From NCBI GenBank assembly GCA_013112715.1, contig JABFGB010000031.1, forward strand, positions 1 to 64,000: DNA of 64,000 bases. Direction: 5' to 3'. The notes under the pieces were generated by a model, which saw nothing but the letters and a program-made list of their open reading frames with translations, searched no databases and was not told the DNA's origin. The stretch is from Chloroflexota bacterium (GTDB taxonomy: Bacteria > Chloroflexota > Anaerolineae > Aggregatilineales > J027). Of this stretch, positions 38,301-46,579 are shown in pieces. The translations under genes were made by a program, and so were the position numbers. Every line of letters starts with the position of its first letter. The first letter of the stretch is position 1.

Positions 38301-39185
38301 CCCAACGCCAAGTACATTGCCTTTGCCTCCAACCGCGATGGCAACTGGGAAATCTATGTCGGCACAGCCGATGGCACCTTCCAACAGCGCGTGACCTATA
38401 CGCCCAACGCCATTGATGTTGACCCGATGTGGTCGCCCGATGGTGGCAGCATCGTCTATGAATCTGCGCGTGATGGCAATTGGGAACTGTACGTGGTGGA
38501 TATTGCGACAGGTGTGGAAACGCGCTTGACCGATAACCCCGCCAACGACATCAACGCCTTCTGGCATCCCGATGGCAGCAAGGTTCTCTTCCAGAGTGAC
38601 CGCGATGGTGGTATCTGGCAGCTCTATGAATTGACCATTGCGACAGGTGATGTTGTGAAGTTGAGTGATGGCCTCGGCTATGACCATGATGCCTCTTACT
38701 CCTTCGATGGCACCAAGATCGTATTCCGCTCTTACCGTGATGGTGCCCAAACCAGCGCGGTTTACATGATGAATGCTGACGGCACCAACGTCCAACTAAT
38801 TTCGGATGTGGCGGGCGACGCGACCAACGCGGTGTTCTCACCCGGCGATGAAGTGATCGCTTACCAATCCGACGTGGATGGCGACCTCGACATCTACATC
38901 TATGAACTCAGCAGCGGCAAGACCCGCCTGTTGACCGACAACACCATTCCAGACTATGCCCCCACGTGGTATTGCGAATCCACCACCATCGTCTGGACAT
39001 CCGATGTGACGGGCGACCCGAACATCTTCTCAGTGGAATCTCTGCCAATTGACGCGCCCGCCCTCAAGGTGGAAACGGAAGCCGCGCAGTTGACCACCGA
39101 CCCGAACGCCGATCAGTATCCGCAAAACGCCCCGGCAGAAGAAAATGCCAGCCGTCAGCGGTCACTCCCCTCGGCAGAGAAATAG
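35331..39185 (+). CDS. Membrane-anchored surface protein with TSP3 repeats, five Cys-bounded domains, PTE linkers and TolB-like propeller
   Basis: A 1284-residue shorter relative of the giant at 13997-23134. The N-terminus (QQIAIIAVALVLIVVGALLI membrane helix, then GTAGGSDRDSDG and calcium-binding DGDGV...DDACP repeats) and the C-terminal propeller (residues about 898-1284, ending NASRQRSLPSAEK) are nearly the same as in the giant. The PKD block is missing. In between lie five domains of the VCxxxGxAxFxIxNxGxxGDM type at about 186-278, 367-465, 496-594, 632-720 and 751-835, separated by long PTEEPTEVPTE linkers. AAGGAG precedes the ATG by 9 bases. Probably a surface adhesin or sensor. Confidence 0.9.
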   Translation: MEQWKKLSQQQQIAIIAVALVLIVVGALLIFSGGDDDLAGTAGGSDRDSDGIVDDRDACPDEAGAESAQGCPDADGDGVKDADDACPAVANYEPDGIGDPCNPDDNAQPTDSDGDGITDDQDACPNYANDAVGDPCNPDDNAQPTEAVPTEEGGGQGGQETEAAPTEAVPTEEGGGQGNPNDGRPDRSSLEVTGQCVDGIARFRIYNTGEPGNGDMVSPTAYRLIDVATGAVLQSGPVQLLGNGEMIIEWSGGGEVRLEADQQVGHPGNSRPNAVLNCGSPTEAPTEAPTEVPTEQPTEAPTEEPTEVPTEEPTEEPTEVPTEEPTEEPTEEPTEVPTEEPTEVPTEEPTEVPTEEPTEEPTEPPTEVNLFLSGHCKYGEEGYENFFGSYFIIINNSQVDVDVDYLVTNSSNTMIASGRAYILALGAPNFGNTFEIFLANIYGPLTLTVDGGRYSYSENCQPPEQPTEEPTEEPTEVPTEEPTEQPTEPPLGCQRNNPERLDCSSLEVTGVCEANEAVFTITNTGEPGDGDMRAPTQWRLIDVATNTIIWTGEVNLPGGGTMEIRWPGGGEVRLEADQQIGHPGSSNPNAVLSCGEPTEIPTEEPTEVPTEVPTEVPTEEPTEEPTEEPAEPVLTADGYCKEEENFTGAYFIITNLGGPMTTVSTYVVTDGDGNVLQTGPVFLGEAGSPNFGNTLEIHIPNFYGEITLEIPDAEIEITYTCVEPTEEPTEEPTEEPTEQPTEQPTEEPNPPQIEAVGLCKEDGSGVYFQITNNGGDMTEPLAYTVFSDFLGSNVDQSQFQLGAGGSLPLYYPYVPGTLTLTIGDNEIVVTSTCIEPTEEPTEVPTEVPTEVPTEVPTEVPTEVPTEQPTEVPTEVPTETPAPTEPPTEVPTEVPTEEPKPECGYTVEDANGFPIVVMTNPEMCSNEELPKNWTPLENTPAVCPDWLVYHTNQTGDWEVFRLGELPDSPGADPNLSKGVGPRVYDMAPTRSPNAKYIAFASNRDGNWEIYVGTADGTFQQRVTYTPNAIDVDPMWSPDGGSIVYESARDGNWELYVVDIATGVETRLTDNPANDINAFWHPDGSKVLFQSDRDGGIWQLYELTIATGDVVKLSDGLGYDHDASYSFDGTKIVFRSYRDGAQTSAVYMMNADGTNVQLISDVAGDATNAVFSPGDEVIAYQSDVDGDLDIYIYELSSGKTRLLTDNTIPDYAPTWYCESTTIVWTSDVTGDPNIFSVESLPIDAPALKVETEAAQLTTDPNADQYPQNAPAEENASRQRSLPSAEK

Positions 39186-39252
39186 TCTATCTCGCTAGGG
39201 TGGGGGGATAAAAAGTCCCTCCACCTCCATCGAAATACTGCGAAATTCATGG

Positions 39253-39289
39253 GCCGTCCTTGACAAACTCAGGGGCGGCTTTTATTTTG
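39253..39289 (+). terminator. Terminator after the second propeller protein
   Basis: GCCGTCC and GGGCGGC pair (one wobble) and are followed by TTTTATTTTG. A second GC-rich hairpin at 39198-39225 lies just upstream. Confidence 0.7.
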
Positions 39290-39300
39290 AAGACACGAAT

Positions 39301-39723
39301 TTAGGCTGGTTTCGGAGGAGGGTGGTTGCCTGCTTCAATCCAATTGCTTCTCGCTCGGATAAGGCGCTCTTGGTTCATCTTTAGTCGTTCGATGGTCGCA
39401 CGTCCGATGGGTGTTTTGCCTAGAAGGATTAACCCGTTTTCCGACCACTCGAAGTGCTCATACCAATGGTTAATGCGTGGATTAAATAAGGGGACAACAG
39501 TGTCTGTTTCAGGGTCTTTTGCGCTGGTGGCGACTGCTTTGCTCAGATTACAACTTGAACAGGATAGACATAGATTATCGAGGTCATCCCCGCCATGTGG
39601 GTCAATGTGCTCAATGTGCATCGGTTGACCTGTGTTATCTTCACACGTTTGGCAATACTCACAGCACCCTTTTGCCCGCTCGAAAACCAACTGTTTAGTG
39701 GTTCTCCATGATGCTCTACTCAC
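39301..39723 (-). CDS. HNH endonuclease
   Basis: A 140-residue HNH nuclease with two zinc-binding CxxC pairs around the active site: CCEYCQTCED, HIEHIDPHGGDDLDNLCLSC and SSCNLSK. This is the usual form of the solitary HNH genes common in cyanobacteria and Chloroflexota. Its start overlaps the end of the preceding small gene by 8 bases, so translation is coupled. Confidence 0.9.
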   Translation of the reverse strand: MSRASWRTTKQLVFERAKGCCEYCQTCEDNTGQPMHIEHIDPHGGDDLDNLCLSCSSCNLSKAVATSAKDPETDTVVPLFNPRINHWYEHFEWSENGLILLGKTPIGRATIERLKMNQERLIRARSNWIEAGNHPPPKPA

Positions 39724-40126
39724 GCTTTGCCAAATCCTTTAGGGAAACTTTATAACCACGTCGGGTCAAAATCGCCGCCGCTTCGGATTTCCGCAGCATC
39801 AATCGCTGGCCGCGATCAACCAAGTCCTCTAAAGTTGGATATTCATCGGGGCTGATCGTGCCCAATGAGTTTTTGTCCATGAGGGTTTGCATTTGCGCTT
39901 GCTGCTCGTCCGGCATTTGTTCACGGGCGATTGTCCAAAGGGCATCGTCGGACAAATAGTGTAGCGCTTGAAGTTCGGCTTCCTCATCGGGTGGCAATGG
40001 TGGCAGGGGCAGGGCGCTCTTCAGCCGACTGAGCAAGACTACCTCAAGTGGTTGTGATGTGGTCTCGGCGATTTGTTGTGCCGCCTTGACCATTTCATCG
40101 GGAACGGTTAATGTAAAACTACCCAT
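39716..40126 (-). CDS. Ribbon-helix-helix-like partner protein of the HNH nuclease
   Basis: A 136-residue protein beginning MGSFTLTVPDEMVKAAQQIA, a ribbon-helix-helix-like DNA-binding start, then ALHYLSDDALWTIAREQM and a C-terminal RRGYKVSLKDLA. Proteins of this kind paired with an HNH nuclease are familiar from cyanobacterial genomes, where they look like antitoxin- or specificity-type partners; the function has not been settled as far as I know. The ATG at 40126 has GGGAGG 7 bases upstream. Confidence 0.75.
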   Translation of the reverse strand: MGSFTLTVPDEMVKAAQQIAETTSQPLEVVLLSRLKSALPLPPLPPDEEAELQALHYLSDDALWTIAREQMPDEQQAQMQTLMDKNSLGTISPDEYPTLEDLVDRGQRLMLRKSEAAAILTRRGYKVSLKDLAKRE

Positions 40127-40340
40127 CACGAATCCTCCCAGCAACTTTTCTTTCACTATGATACACAATTGTAGTCCATTTGTCCTACCGCTGGCCCATA
40201 CCCTCCGAATCTGCCCACCGTGTGATTAGAATAGAAAAACGCAATTCACCGCAACCGGATGAGACACATTCGGCTGAAACTGCTAGGTTTTCTCATCATC
40301 CTCTTGTTGGCGAGATTTCTATTGATACCCTTTTGAGGAA

Positions 40341-40369
40341 AACCCTCCTCAATGGTTTTGGGGAGGGTT
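40341..40369. terminator. Hairpin terminator downstream of the peroxiredoxin-like gene
   Basis: AACCCTCC and GGAGGGTT pair perfectly. T runs follow on both strands (TTTTCC on the minus strand, CTGCTTTTTT on the plus strand), so it may act in both directions. Confidence 0.6.
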
Positions 40370-40377
40370 CTGCTTTT

Positions 40378-40947
40378 TTAACCACACAGATGATGTTCAA
40401 TCACCTCGAACGCCAAATGCTGACCGACGAGATCACTATAAAAGGCCTCCACGATTTTGCCGTCCCTCCCGATCAGAAAATCGGCAGGCATTCGGTAAAA
40501 GTTGCTGCCCGGTTCAGGCGTTAACCTGAATCCATGCTCGGCGGCTTCTTGGATTCGCTGCTGCCCAAATGGATCGGCCATTGTTGCATTGACCTTTTCC
40601 TCTGAAACCTCTACCCCATACAGTTGATAGAGGGCCGCTGTTGGATCGGCGATAATGGGGAACGGGGCATCCTGCTTACCAACGTATTCCAAGATGCTGC
40701 TGCGCGGCGATTCAAACACCGCCACCATTTCCAAACCTCGTGCATGATAAGTCGGATACTTTTCAATCAATTGATGCACACGCAGATTGCACAGCGCACA
40801 CGCCCCATTGCGAAAAAAGGATAGCAGCAGGAGTTTGCCATGATAATCCTTCAGGTCAATCCTCTCGCCAAAGGCGGCCTCGGCCTCAAAATCGGGAGCA
40901 GTGCTGCCAACCGTGAGATGTGTGTTGATTTCGGGTACAATGGTCAT
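40378..40947 (-). CDS. AhpC/TSA-family peroxiredoxin-like protein
   Basis: A 189-residue thioredoxin-fold protein. VGSTAPDFEAEAAFGERIDL opens the AhpC/TSA domain and the redox site is SFFRNGACALCNLRVHQL, a CxxC in place of the peroxiredoxin TxxC. The C-terminal part reads YRMPADFLIGRDGKIVEAFY. It is likely a thiol peroxidase or disulfide reductase of the cytoplasm. The divergent MarR gene 89 bases away probably controls it, with a palindrome in between. Confidence 0.85.
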   Translation of the reverse strand: MTIVPEINTHLTVGSTAPDFEAEAAFGERIDLKDYHGKLLLLSFFRNGACALCNLRVHQLIEKYPTYHARGLEMVAVFESPRSSILEYVGKQDAPFPIIADPTAALYQLYGVEVSEEKVNATMADPFGQQRIQEAAEHGFRLTPEPGSNFYRMPADFLIGRDGKIVEAFYSDLVGQHLAFEVIEHHLCG

Positions 40948-40964
40948 GATCGGTCCCCTCTAAT

Positions 40965-40983
40965 TAGTCAGGTAACTTGTCTA
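40965..40983. promoter_or_regulatory. Probable MarR operator between the peroxiredoxin-like gene and its regulator
   Basis: The 19-base imperfect palindrome TAGTCAGGTAACTTGTCTA has the symmetric pattern TAG-CA-GT-AC-TG-CTA around its centre. It is 18 bases upstream of the peroxiredoxin-like start. Confidence 0.5.
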
Positions 40984-41036
40984 TCTGGATAATGGTAAGG
41001 CTGCCTGTCTAATTTGTCAACTAGGAAAATGCTGCC

Positions 41037-41504
41037 ATGCCACCCAGCCAAAGTGAAATTCAGCAAGCCCGTAACACCAACATTGGGCGCTTGTTTATCC
41101 GTGCCCACCGCGATTTTCAACTCCGCAGCATCGAAAAATTACAGGCACTAGGTTATCACGACATCTCCACTAACCATGCAACTGTACTGATGTATATTGA
41201 CCTCAAGGGCACTCGGATTATCACCCTTGCGGAACGCGCTGGGATGACCAAACAGTCAATGGGGCAGTTGGTGGGGGAGTTGGAAGCGGGGGGTTATGTC
41301 CAACGGTTGCCCGACCCGGATGATAAACGGGCCGTTTTGGTACAGTTTACGGAAGCGGGCCGACAGTTTTTGCAGGATGCCTATCATATCAAACAAGCGA
41401 TTGAGGCCGAATATATTGCGCTGTTAGGCGAGGATGGCTTTCTGATGCTGCGCGACTTGTTAGCCCGTCTACTTGAAGCCAGTGTGCGTGAGCCTATCGA
41501 ATAA
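41037..41504 (+). CDS. MarR-family transcriptional regulator
   Basis: A 155-residue winged-helix regulator: ISTNHATVLMYIDLKGTRII, LAERAGMTKQSMGQLVGELE and YVQRLPDPDDKRAVLVQFTE match the recognition helix and wing of MarR proteins. It is divergent from the peroxiredoxin-like gene, so it may respond to peroxide, hypochlorite or phenolics. No Cys is present in the protein, so sensing would be by ligand and not by thiol oxidation. Confidence 0.88.
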   Translation: MPPSQSEIQQARNTNIGRLFIRAHRDFQLRSIEKLQALGYHDISTNHATVLMYIDLKGTRIITLAERAGMTKQSMGQLVGELEAGGYVQRLPDPDDKRAVLVQFTEAGRQFLQDAYHIKQAIEAEYIALLGEDGFLMLRDLLARLLEASVREPIE

Positions 41505-41636
41505 TTACCCCTACCGCAAGCAACTTCGCCGCCATCAAAGATATGCCATGCCGCTGAAAAAGGCGGACTTTTGGTGTCGGTAATTTAGACTATAATCTGT
41601 TAGAAATGTAAAACTGATATTACAGGCAAGGGTGCG

Positions 41637-43418
41637 ATGTACACATCAATCAAACGCTTCGACATTCGGGTAAGCATGGTGTACGCGACCATCGCAACGT
41701 TATGGATTATCTCATCGGATAGCTTCTTAGCCCTCTTTTTGAATGGCAGCGTCACCGAACTGGCGGGATTCAGCATTTTGAAGGGCTTGGGATTTGTCGC
41801 GGTTACGGCGACGGCGCTTTATGGGGTGCTACACACTGAACTACTCAAACGCGACAGCATGGATCGTGCGCTCCAAGAGGACATCTTGGAACGAAACAAG
41901 ACGCTAGATGCACTGCGCCAATCGGAAAGCCGTTTTAGTACCATCTTTCATCGCAGCCCAGTGCCCATTGTCATCACCCGCCTTGAAGATGCAGCTATTG
42001 TGGATGCTAACGACGCTTTTGCCAAACTGCTGGGTTATGAACGCCATGACCTGATTGCAAAAACGACCCCCGAAGTCGGATTGTGGGTCAATCCTGAGAA
42101 ACGTGTGGAGGCGGTGGCGTCCATCTTAAAAGCGGGGAGTCTGCATAATCATGAAATTCATGGTCGCACTCGTTCAGGCCAACTCCTAATCCTATTGGCC
42201 TCGGCTGAGTTGATTGCTTTTGGGGATGTGCCACACGTCGTAAGCATTTTATACGATGTCACCGATCAGCGCCATTTGGAAGCGCAAACCCGTTATCAGG
42301 CCATGCTGCTGGCCCATGTCTCAGACGCCGTTATCTCAACCGACCTCGACTTTAAGATTCGTAGTTGGAATCCCGCTGCCGAACTTATCTATGGGTGGCA
42401 AGCCGATGAGGTAATTGGCAAGCCCGTCGAGGAAATCGTGCAAAGTGACTATTCGGATACCCCGCGCGAGGTGATTATTGAGCAGTTTCACCGAGCCGGA
42501 TCATGGCGTGGTGAGACTATCCATCAGCGTAAAGACGGTAGCACGGTACATTTATTGGCGTCAACCTCGTATATCACCGACAGTGCTGGCAATCGGACGG
42601 GTGTTGTCAGTGTGAACCGAGATATTACCGAACGTGTGAAAGCACAGGAAGAACTGCGTGAAGCCGAGCGTCAGCGTAGCCAGATTGAAAAAGAACGCGA
42701 ACTCCTCCAACTCAAAGAACGTTTTGTCTCGGTGGTATCCCACGAATTTCGTACTCCGCTGGCCGTCATTTATACCGCCGCCGAGATGATGCACCGCTAT
42801 TATGATCGCATGACCCCTGACCGCCTATTTAAGCAGATTCACGAGATCTTAGGGCAAGCAAACTATATGGTGGGCCTACTAGATGATGTGCTGACGGTCA
42901 ACAAGGCGCGGGCGGGCCGACTTGAATTCAGTCCGGCTCCCCTCGACGTCCTCGCGTTTTGTCAGGCCACCATCGAGCGCATCCAAGCAGTAGATGATGG
43001 CAAGCACTCTATTAGTTTTGCGTCGGACGGACAATTGAGAGCAGTGGTGCTCGATTCAAAACTTTTGCAGCACATCTTGGTCAATTTGCTCTCGAACGCC
43101 ATCAAGTATTCACCCGATGGGGGTGAGGTGCGTTTGGACGTTATCCGCAGCAATGGCGCTGTCACGTTTAAGGTAAGCGATCAAGGCATTGGGATTCCCC
43201 CCGACGGTTTAGCCCGTTTATATGACCCCTTCTATCGCGCCACCAACACCCGCACTATCAAGGGGACGGGGCTGGGGTTAACCATTGTCAAAGAAAGCGT
43301 TGATTTGCACAACGGCACGATCAGTTGTGAAACTGAGGAGGGGGTTGGCACAACCTTCACTGTCCAACTCCCCACCTCAAGCGAAATTCACCACGATAGC
43401 GATTCTCAGGTTGGTTGA
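41637..43418 (+). CDS. Membrane PAS-PAS sensor histidine kinase
   Basis: A 593-residue kinase. Two membrane helices lie at about 13-33 and 45-63. Two PAS domains follow (FSTIFHRSPVPIVITRLED, then LLAHVSDAVISTDLDFKI with GYERHD and GWQADE loops). The phosphorylated His is in RFVSVVSHEFRTPLAVIYTA. The ATPase domain has NLLSNAIKYSPDGGEV, VSDQGIGIPP and GTGLGLTIVKESV. No response regulator is adjacent, so it is an orphan kinase. The stop codon lies within a family A repeat element, so the last residues (DSDSQVG) come from the element. Confidence 0.92.
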   Translation: MYTSIKRFDIRVSMVYATIATLWIISSDSFLALFLNGSVTELAGFSILKGLGFVAVTATALYGVLHTELLKRDSMDRALQEDILERNKTLDALRQSESRFSTIFHRSPVPIVITRLEDAAIVDANDAFAKLLGYERHDLIAKTTPEVGLWVNPEKRVEAVASILKAGSLHNHEIHGRTRSGQLLILLASAELIAFGDVPHVVSILYDVTDQRHLEAQTRYQAMLLAHVSDAVISTDLDFKIRSWNPAAELIYGWQADEVIGKPVEEIVQSDYSDTPREVIIEQFHRAGSWRGETIHQRKDGSTVHLLASTSYITDSAGNRTGVVSVNRDITERVKAQEELREAERQRSQIEKERELLQLKERFVSVVSHEFRTPLAVIYTAAEMMHRYYDRMTPDRLFKQIHEILGQANYMVGLLDDVLTVNKARAGRLEFSPAPLDVLAFCQATIERIQAVDDGKHSISFASDGQLRAVVLDSKLLQHILVNLLSNAIKYSPDGGEVRLDVIRSNGAVTFKVSDQGIGIPPDGLARLYDPFYRATNTRTIKGTGLGLTIVKESVDLHNGTISCETEEGVGTTFTVQLPTSSEIHHDSDSQVG

Positions 43419-43485
43419 CCTGCTAGATTCAGCACGGCGGCTTTAGCCCCGTGTCATAAATAGATCAATCTGCTTGAAAACCGCT
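43397..43485 (+). repeat. Small inverted-repeat element, copy 2 (family A)
   Basis: Same core as copy 1 (TTCAGCACGGCGGCTTTAGC then CCCGTGT), with weaker ends AGCGATTCTCA and TGAAAACCGCT that match in 9 of 11 places as inverted repeats. It supplies the kinase stop codon (TGA at 43416) and ends exactly next to the stop of the convergent reductase gene at 43486. Confidence 0.75.
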
Positions 43486-44460
43486 CTAGGCAGGCTGACG
43501 CAGCAGTTCATCAATCTGGCGCATCTGGTCGGCGGTTAGTGGGCCAAACTGCATGGCTCCCGCGTTTTCTTCGGCCTGTGCGACGGTGCGAATACCCGGA
43601 ATCGGCACGGTTTTTTCGCTGCGTGCCCAAATCCATGCCAACGCCCCTTGTACCAACGAACGTCCATTGCTAGTTAGTACATCGCGCAGGGCGTCCAAGC
43701 GGGCCAATGTCGGGACGAAAAACGTCTCCATTGACCACTGATCTTGTCGAACGTCCGTCGCGCCAAAGGTCGTGTCTTTGGTATATTTGCCACTCAGCGC
43801 CCCACGTGCCAAAGGACTGCGGTTGACGCTGGCGAGATTGAGTTGTTGGCACAGGGCCAGCATCTCCGGCGCATCCTTGACCACGTTCAAATCGTGCTGG
43901 ATGGCGACACAGTGTTCGCCTTTGGCAAACGCTCGCGCCCCCTCAACTGAATCGGTGCTCCAACCGTAAGTGCGAATCTTGCCGTCCCGTACCAGTGCTT
44001 CGAGTTGATCCAAGAGGGCCGGGACGTGTTCCACAGGATAATCCCACACGTGCAGTTGATAGAGGTCAATCGTCTCCATGTTGAGGCGGCGCAGACTGGC
44101 TTCACATTCGGCCCGCACATTTTTGACCACTTCTTCGGGGCGGTCATAGCGCGTGACGTGTTTGGCGGGGGCGTTGACATTAAACCCGAATTTGGTGGCG
44201 ATGACCACCTGATCGCGCTTGCCCGCAAACGCCTTCCCGACAAGGCTTTCGCTGTGACCCGTGCCATAATTGGCGGCGGTGTCGAAGAAATTGATGCCTT
44301 TATCCAATGCCACCTGTAATGCGCGGAGGGATTCGGCATCGTCGCTTGCACCCCAACCCGCCTGAATATCGAGAAATTGCCAAATGCCGCCGATGGCCCA
44401 ACAGCCCATGCCCAATGGTGAAACTTCGATACCGGATCGGCCCAAAGTACGCTTGTTCAT
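43486..44460 (-). CDS. Aldo/keto reductase
   Basis: A 324-residue TIM-barrel NADPH-dependent reductase. The catalytic tetrad can be read as Asp and Tyr in FFDTAANYGTGHSE, Lys in VVIATKFGFN and His in YQLHVWDYP. The C-terminal cofactor site reads VPIPGIRTVAQAEENAGAM. It is of the YajO/Tas-like group acting on small aldehydes or ketones. It appears to be a single gene. Confidence 0.9.
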   Translation of the reverse strand: MNKRTLGRSGIEVSPLGMGCWAIGGIWQFLDIQAGWGASDDAESLRALQVALDKGINFFDTAANYGTGHSESLVGKAFAGKRDQVVIATKFGFNVNAPAKHVTRYDRPEEVVKNVRAECEASLRRLNMETIDLYQLHVWDYPVEHVPALLDQLEALVRDGKIRTYGWSTDSVEGARAFAKGEHCVAIQHDLNVVKDAPEMLALCQQLNLASVNRSPLARGALSGKYTKDTTFGATDVRQDQWSMETFFVPTLARLDALRDVLTSNGRSLVQGALAWIWARSEKTVPIPGIRTVAQAEENAGAMQFGPLTADQMRQIDELLRQPA

Positions 44461-44606
44461 TTTCGTTTACTGCTCCTTCGTGCAATTATCACCCAATAAA
44501 AAGCAGTATAGAACCTAGAGTACACTAGAGGTCAAGGGGTTCGTGGAGGAAATTTTTGGATATTCGCGCTGGACGGTCAATCCATCCAGCTAGGTGAAAG
44601 GGATAG

Positions 44607-44697
44607 CCTCATTCGATGAGGTTGCATGATTAGATTTCGCTCCAGCCCCATTCGATGGGGCTTTCAAAATACTAGCCGCAGGGTTTGACCCTGTGGC
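44607..44697. repeat. Cluster of three perfect or near-perfect hairpins
   Basis: Within 91 bases lie CCTCATTCGATGAGG (44607-44621), AGCCCCATTCGATGGGGCT (44644-44662) and GCCGCAGGG with CCCTGTGGC (44675-44697). The first two share the loop ATTCGAT with different stems. No T run follows on the minus strand after the amylase gene, so a terminator role is doubtful; they look like REP-type dispersed palindromes. Confidence 0.6.
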
Positions 44698-44706
44698 GAC
44701 GAAAAC

Positions 44707-46338
44707 TTAACCCCGTCTCGCCTTTCGCTCCCGAATCAACCGCTTATAAAAGTCCAACAGATCAACATCTTGGTCATCGCCCCACAGCATCGGCGTGCGG
44801 CTAATGTGGAAACCCATGCCGTCATGAATCCCCTTCGATTGGGATAGGCCGACCTCCGTCCCATAAAAAATGATCGGAATCCCCCGCAGGCTCATTTGCA
44901 CTTCGGCGGCGCGGCGCAGCATCTCGATATCCCCTTTGGCGATATACAAAAACCGGTCCATGTCGTGACTGTCCAAAAACGTCGGCATGAGATAGTCGGC
45001 GGGGAAATAACTCAGGTGGTGTTCGGCGAACCGCTTCAAATCGGCTTCTGACCACGTTTGCCAGCCATAGGTGCGGCGAATGGCATCGCTCAGATGGAAA
45101 TCCAAACACCCATCCAGCCGTCCGATATAACTGTGAATGACATCCGGTGCGTCAATCACCTCGCCAAACATAAAACAATCGGGATTGACTTGTTTGCAGG
45201 CGGCACGGAAATCCGACCAAAAATCGGGAACAGGCCCATTGGCATAATCCAAACGATAGCCGTCCACCTTGTATTCGCGTAGCCAATACGTCGCAATATC
45301 AATCATCCATTGGCGGGCGGGGGGATGTGACAAATTGACCTGCGGCATGGTCGCCACCCCAAAAAAGGTGCGATAGCCGATTTCGGAATCATCAAAATTA
45401 AACCACTCACGATAGCAACTATTCGGGGAGCTAATCGCGTCCACAAAAATCGGATGTTCATTCGAGATATGATTGCAGGCAAGATCAAGCAAAATACGGA
45501 TGTCGCGTTGATGGGCCGCTTCGACAAGGGCGTGCATGGCCTCGTCCCCACCCATGCGTGGCTCCACATGGTCGTAATCCGTCGCGTCGTAGCCGTGATG
45601 CGAATCGCTGACCCACGTCGGACTGAGCCAGATACAATTCACGCCCAAATCGCTGATGTAGTCGAGTTTATCAATAATGCCCCACAGCGTTCCGCCGCAA
45701 ATGCCGTTCAAATCTTCGGTTTGCAGCCACTCTTTGCCATCGCCGGGATAAAAACGATCTACAAAAATCTGATAGATAATCGCGTCTTTGGCCCAAGCGG
45801 GTGCGGACAGGGTATCCACATGAAAGGCGAAGGTATCACCAACCGCCGGGTTGCCGGGGCGAAAATCTTCGGGCAGCGGCTCACCTGCAAAAAACGCACT
45901 GGCCGCTTTTTCGGCGGTGGCGGTTACATTCGGCCAATCGCCAAAAATTTCGGACTGGCCGGGTTGATTCGAGTCCCATGCGCCGATTTTGTAGCGCACA
46001 ATCGTTCCGGCGGGTTGGGGAGGCAGGGTGGCTTCATAATGGGTGACATAGCCCCACACGAGCGTTTCCCACACGGTTGCAACAGGATGCAGCATCACGA
46101 CCTGTCCGTTGCTGACCCGACCACAGCTTCCGACGGGTAGCGAACCATCGAGGGTGTAATAACAGGCCACGTGGTCAATGGTGACATCTGGCCCGACCTG
46201 CACTTTTAGGGTGATGGGGTCGCCGGGGCCGGGGTCACGCGGGCTAAGTTGATAGCGATGTTGAATACCCCGTCGGTTGGCGCGATGATGCACTAATTTA
46301 AGGTCATCCGTCGCCAGCGTGCCGAAGATAAAGTCCAT
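44707..46338 (-). CDS. Cytoplasmic GH13 alpha-amylase-family glycosidase
   Basis: A 543-residue glycosidase, probably cleaving imported maltodextrins. An N-terminal beta domain (about 1-130) precedes the TIM barrel beginning WAKDAIIYQIFVDRFYPGD. The family regions are LDLACNHIS, DGYRLDYA (nucleophile Asp), FMFGEVIDAPD (acid Glu) and FLDSHDMDRF (third Asp). No signal peptide, so it acts inside the cell, like neopullulanase or cyclomaltodextrinase. The ATG at 46338 has AGAGGA upstream. It is the last gene after malE-, malF- and malG-like genes. Confidence 0.92.
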   Translation of the reverse strand: MDFIFGTLATDDLKLVHHRANRRGIQHRYQLSPRDPGPGDPITLKVQVGPDVTIDHVACYYTLDGSLPVGSCGRVSNGQVVMLHPVATVWETLVWGYVTHYEATLPPQPAGTIVRYKIGAWDSNQPGQSEIFGDWPNVTATAEKAASAFFAGEPLPEDFRPGNPAVGDTFAFHVDTLSAPAWAKDAIIYQIFVDRFYPGDGKEWLQTEDLNGICGGTLWGIIDKLDYISDLGVNCIWLSPTWVSDSHHGYDATDYDHVEPRMGGDEAMHALVEAAHQRDIRILLDLACNHISNEHPIFVDAISSPNSCYREWFNFDDSEIGYRTFFGVATMPQVNLSHPPARQWMIDIATYWLREYKVDGYRLDYANGPVPDFWSDFRAACKQVNPDCFMFGEVIDAPDVIHSYIGRLDGCLDFHLSDAIRRTYGWQTWSEADLKRFAEHHLSYFPADYLMPTFLDSHDMDRFLYIAKGDIEMLRRAAEVQMSLRGIPIIFYGTEVGLSQSKGIHDGMGFHISRTPMLWGDDQDVDLLDFYKRLIRERKARRG

Positions 46339-46407
46339 GATGATGTCCTCTTGAAACGAGCAGCCGAAAAGTGAGCAGATGAAAATAGACATCCTCACCC
46401 CCCGAAG

Positions 46408-46524
46408 GCTTGTCCAACTTGGGTGATACCCATTTCGTACGGACGCAACATGTTGCGTCCCTACTTAAAACCCTGTCGCCATGCGGTCTCCTAAGCATCA
46501 CCCGCAATCGAATGTTGGACAAGC
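46408..46524. repeat. Palindromic MITE-like element, copy 1 (family B)
   Basis: About 117 bp bounded by GCTTGTCCAAC and GTTGGACAAGC, a perfect 11-bp inverted repeat. Its centre is GGACGCAACATGTTGCGTCC (46441-46460), a perfect 20-bp palindrome. It sits between the permease and amylase genes of the maltodextrin operon. A GC-rich hairpin near 46530-46560 follows. Confidence 0.75.
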
Positions 46525-46579
46525 ATCCCAACCTCCCTCTCCATGCAATGGGGAGGGGTAGGGGGTGGGGAGAATCGAA

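Noticed and set aside
44607..44697. Hairpin cluster as terminator of the amylase gene
   Set aside because: Stems are strong but no T run follows on the minus strand; listed as repeats instead.
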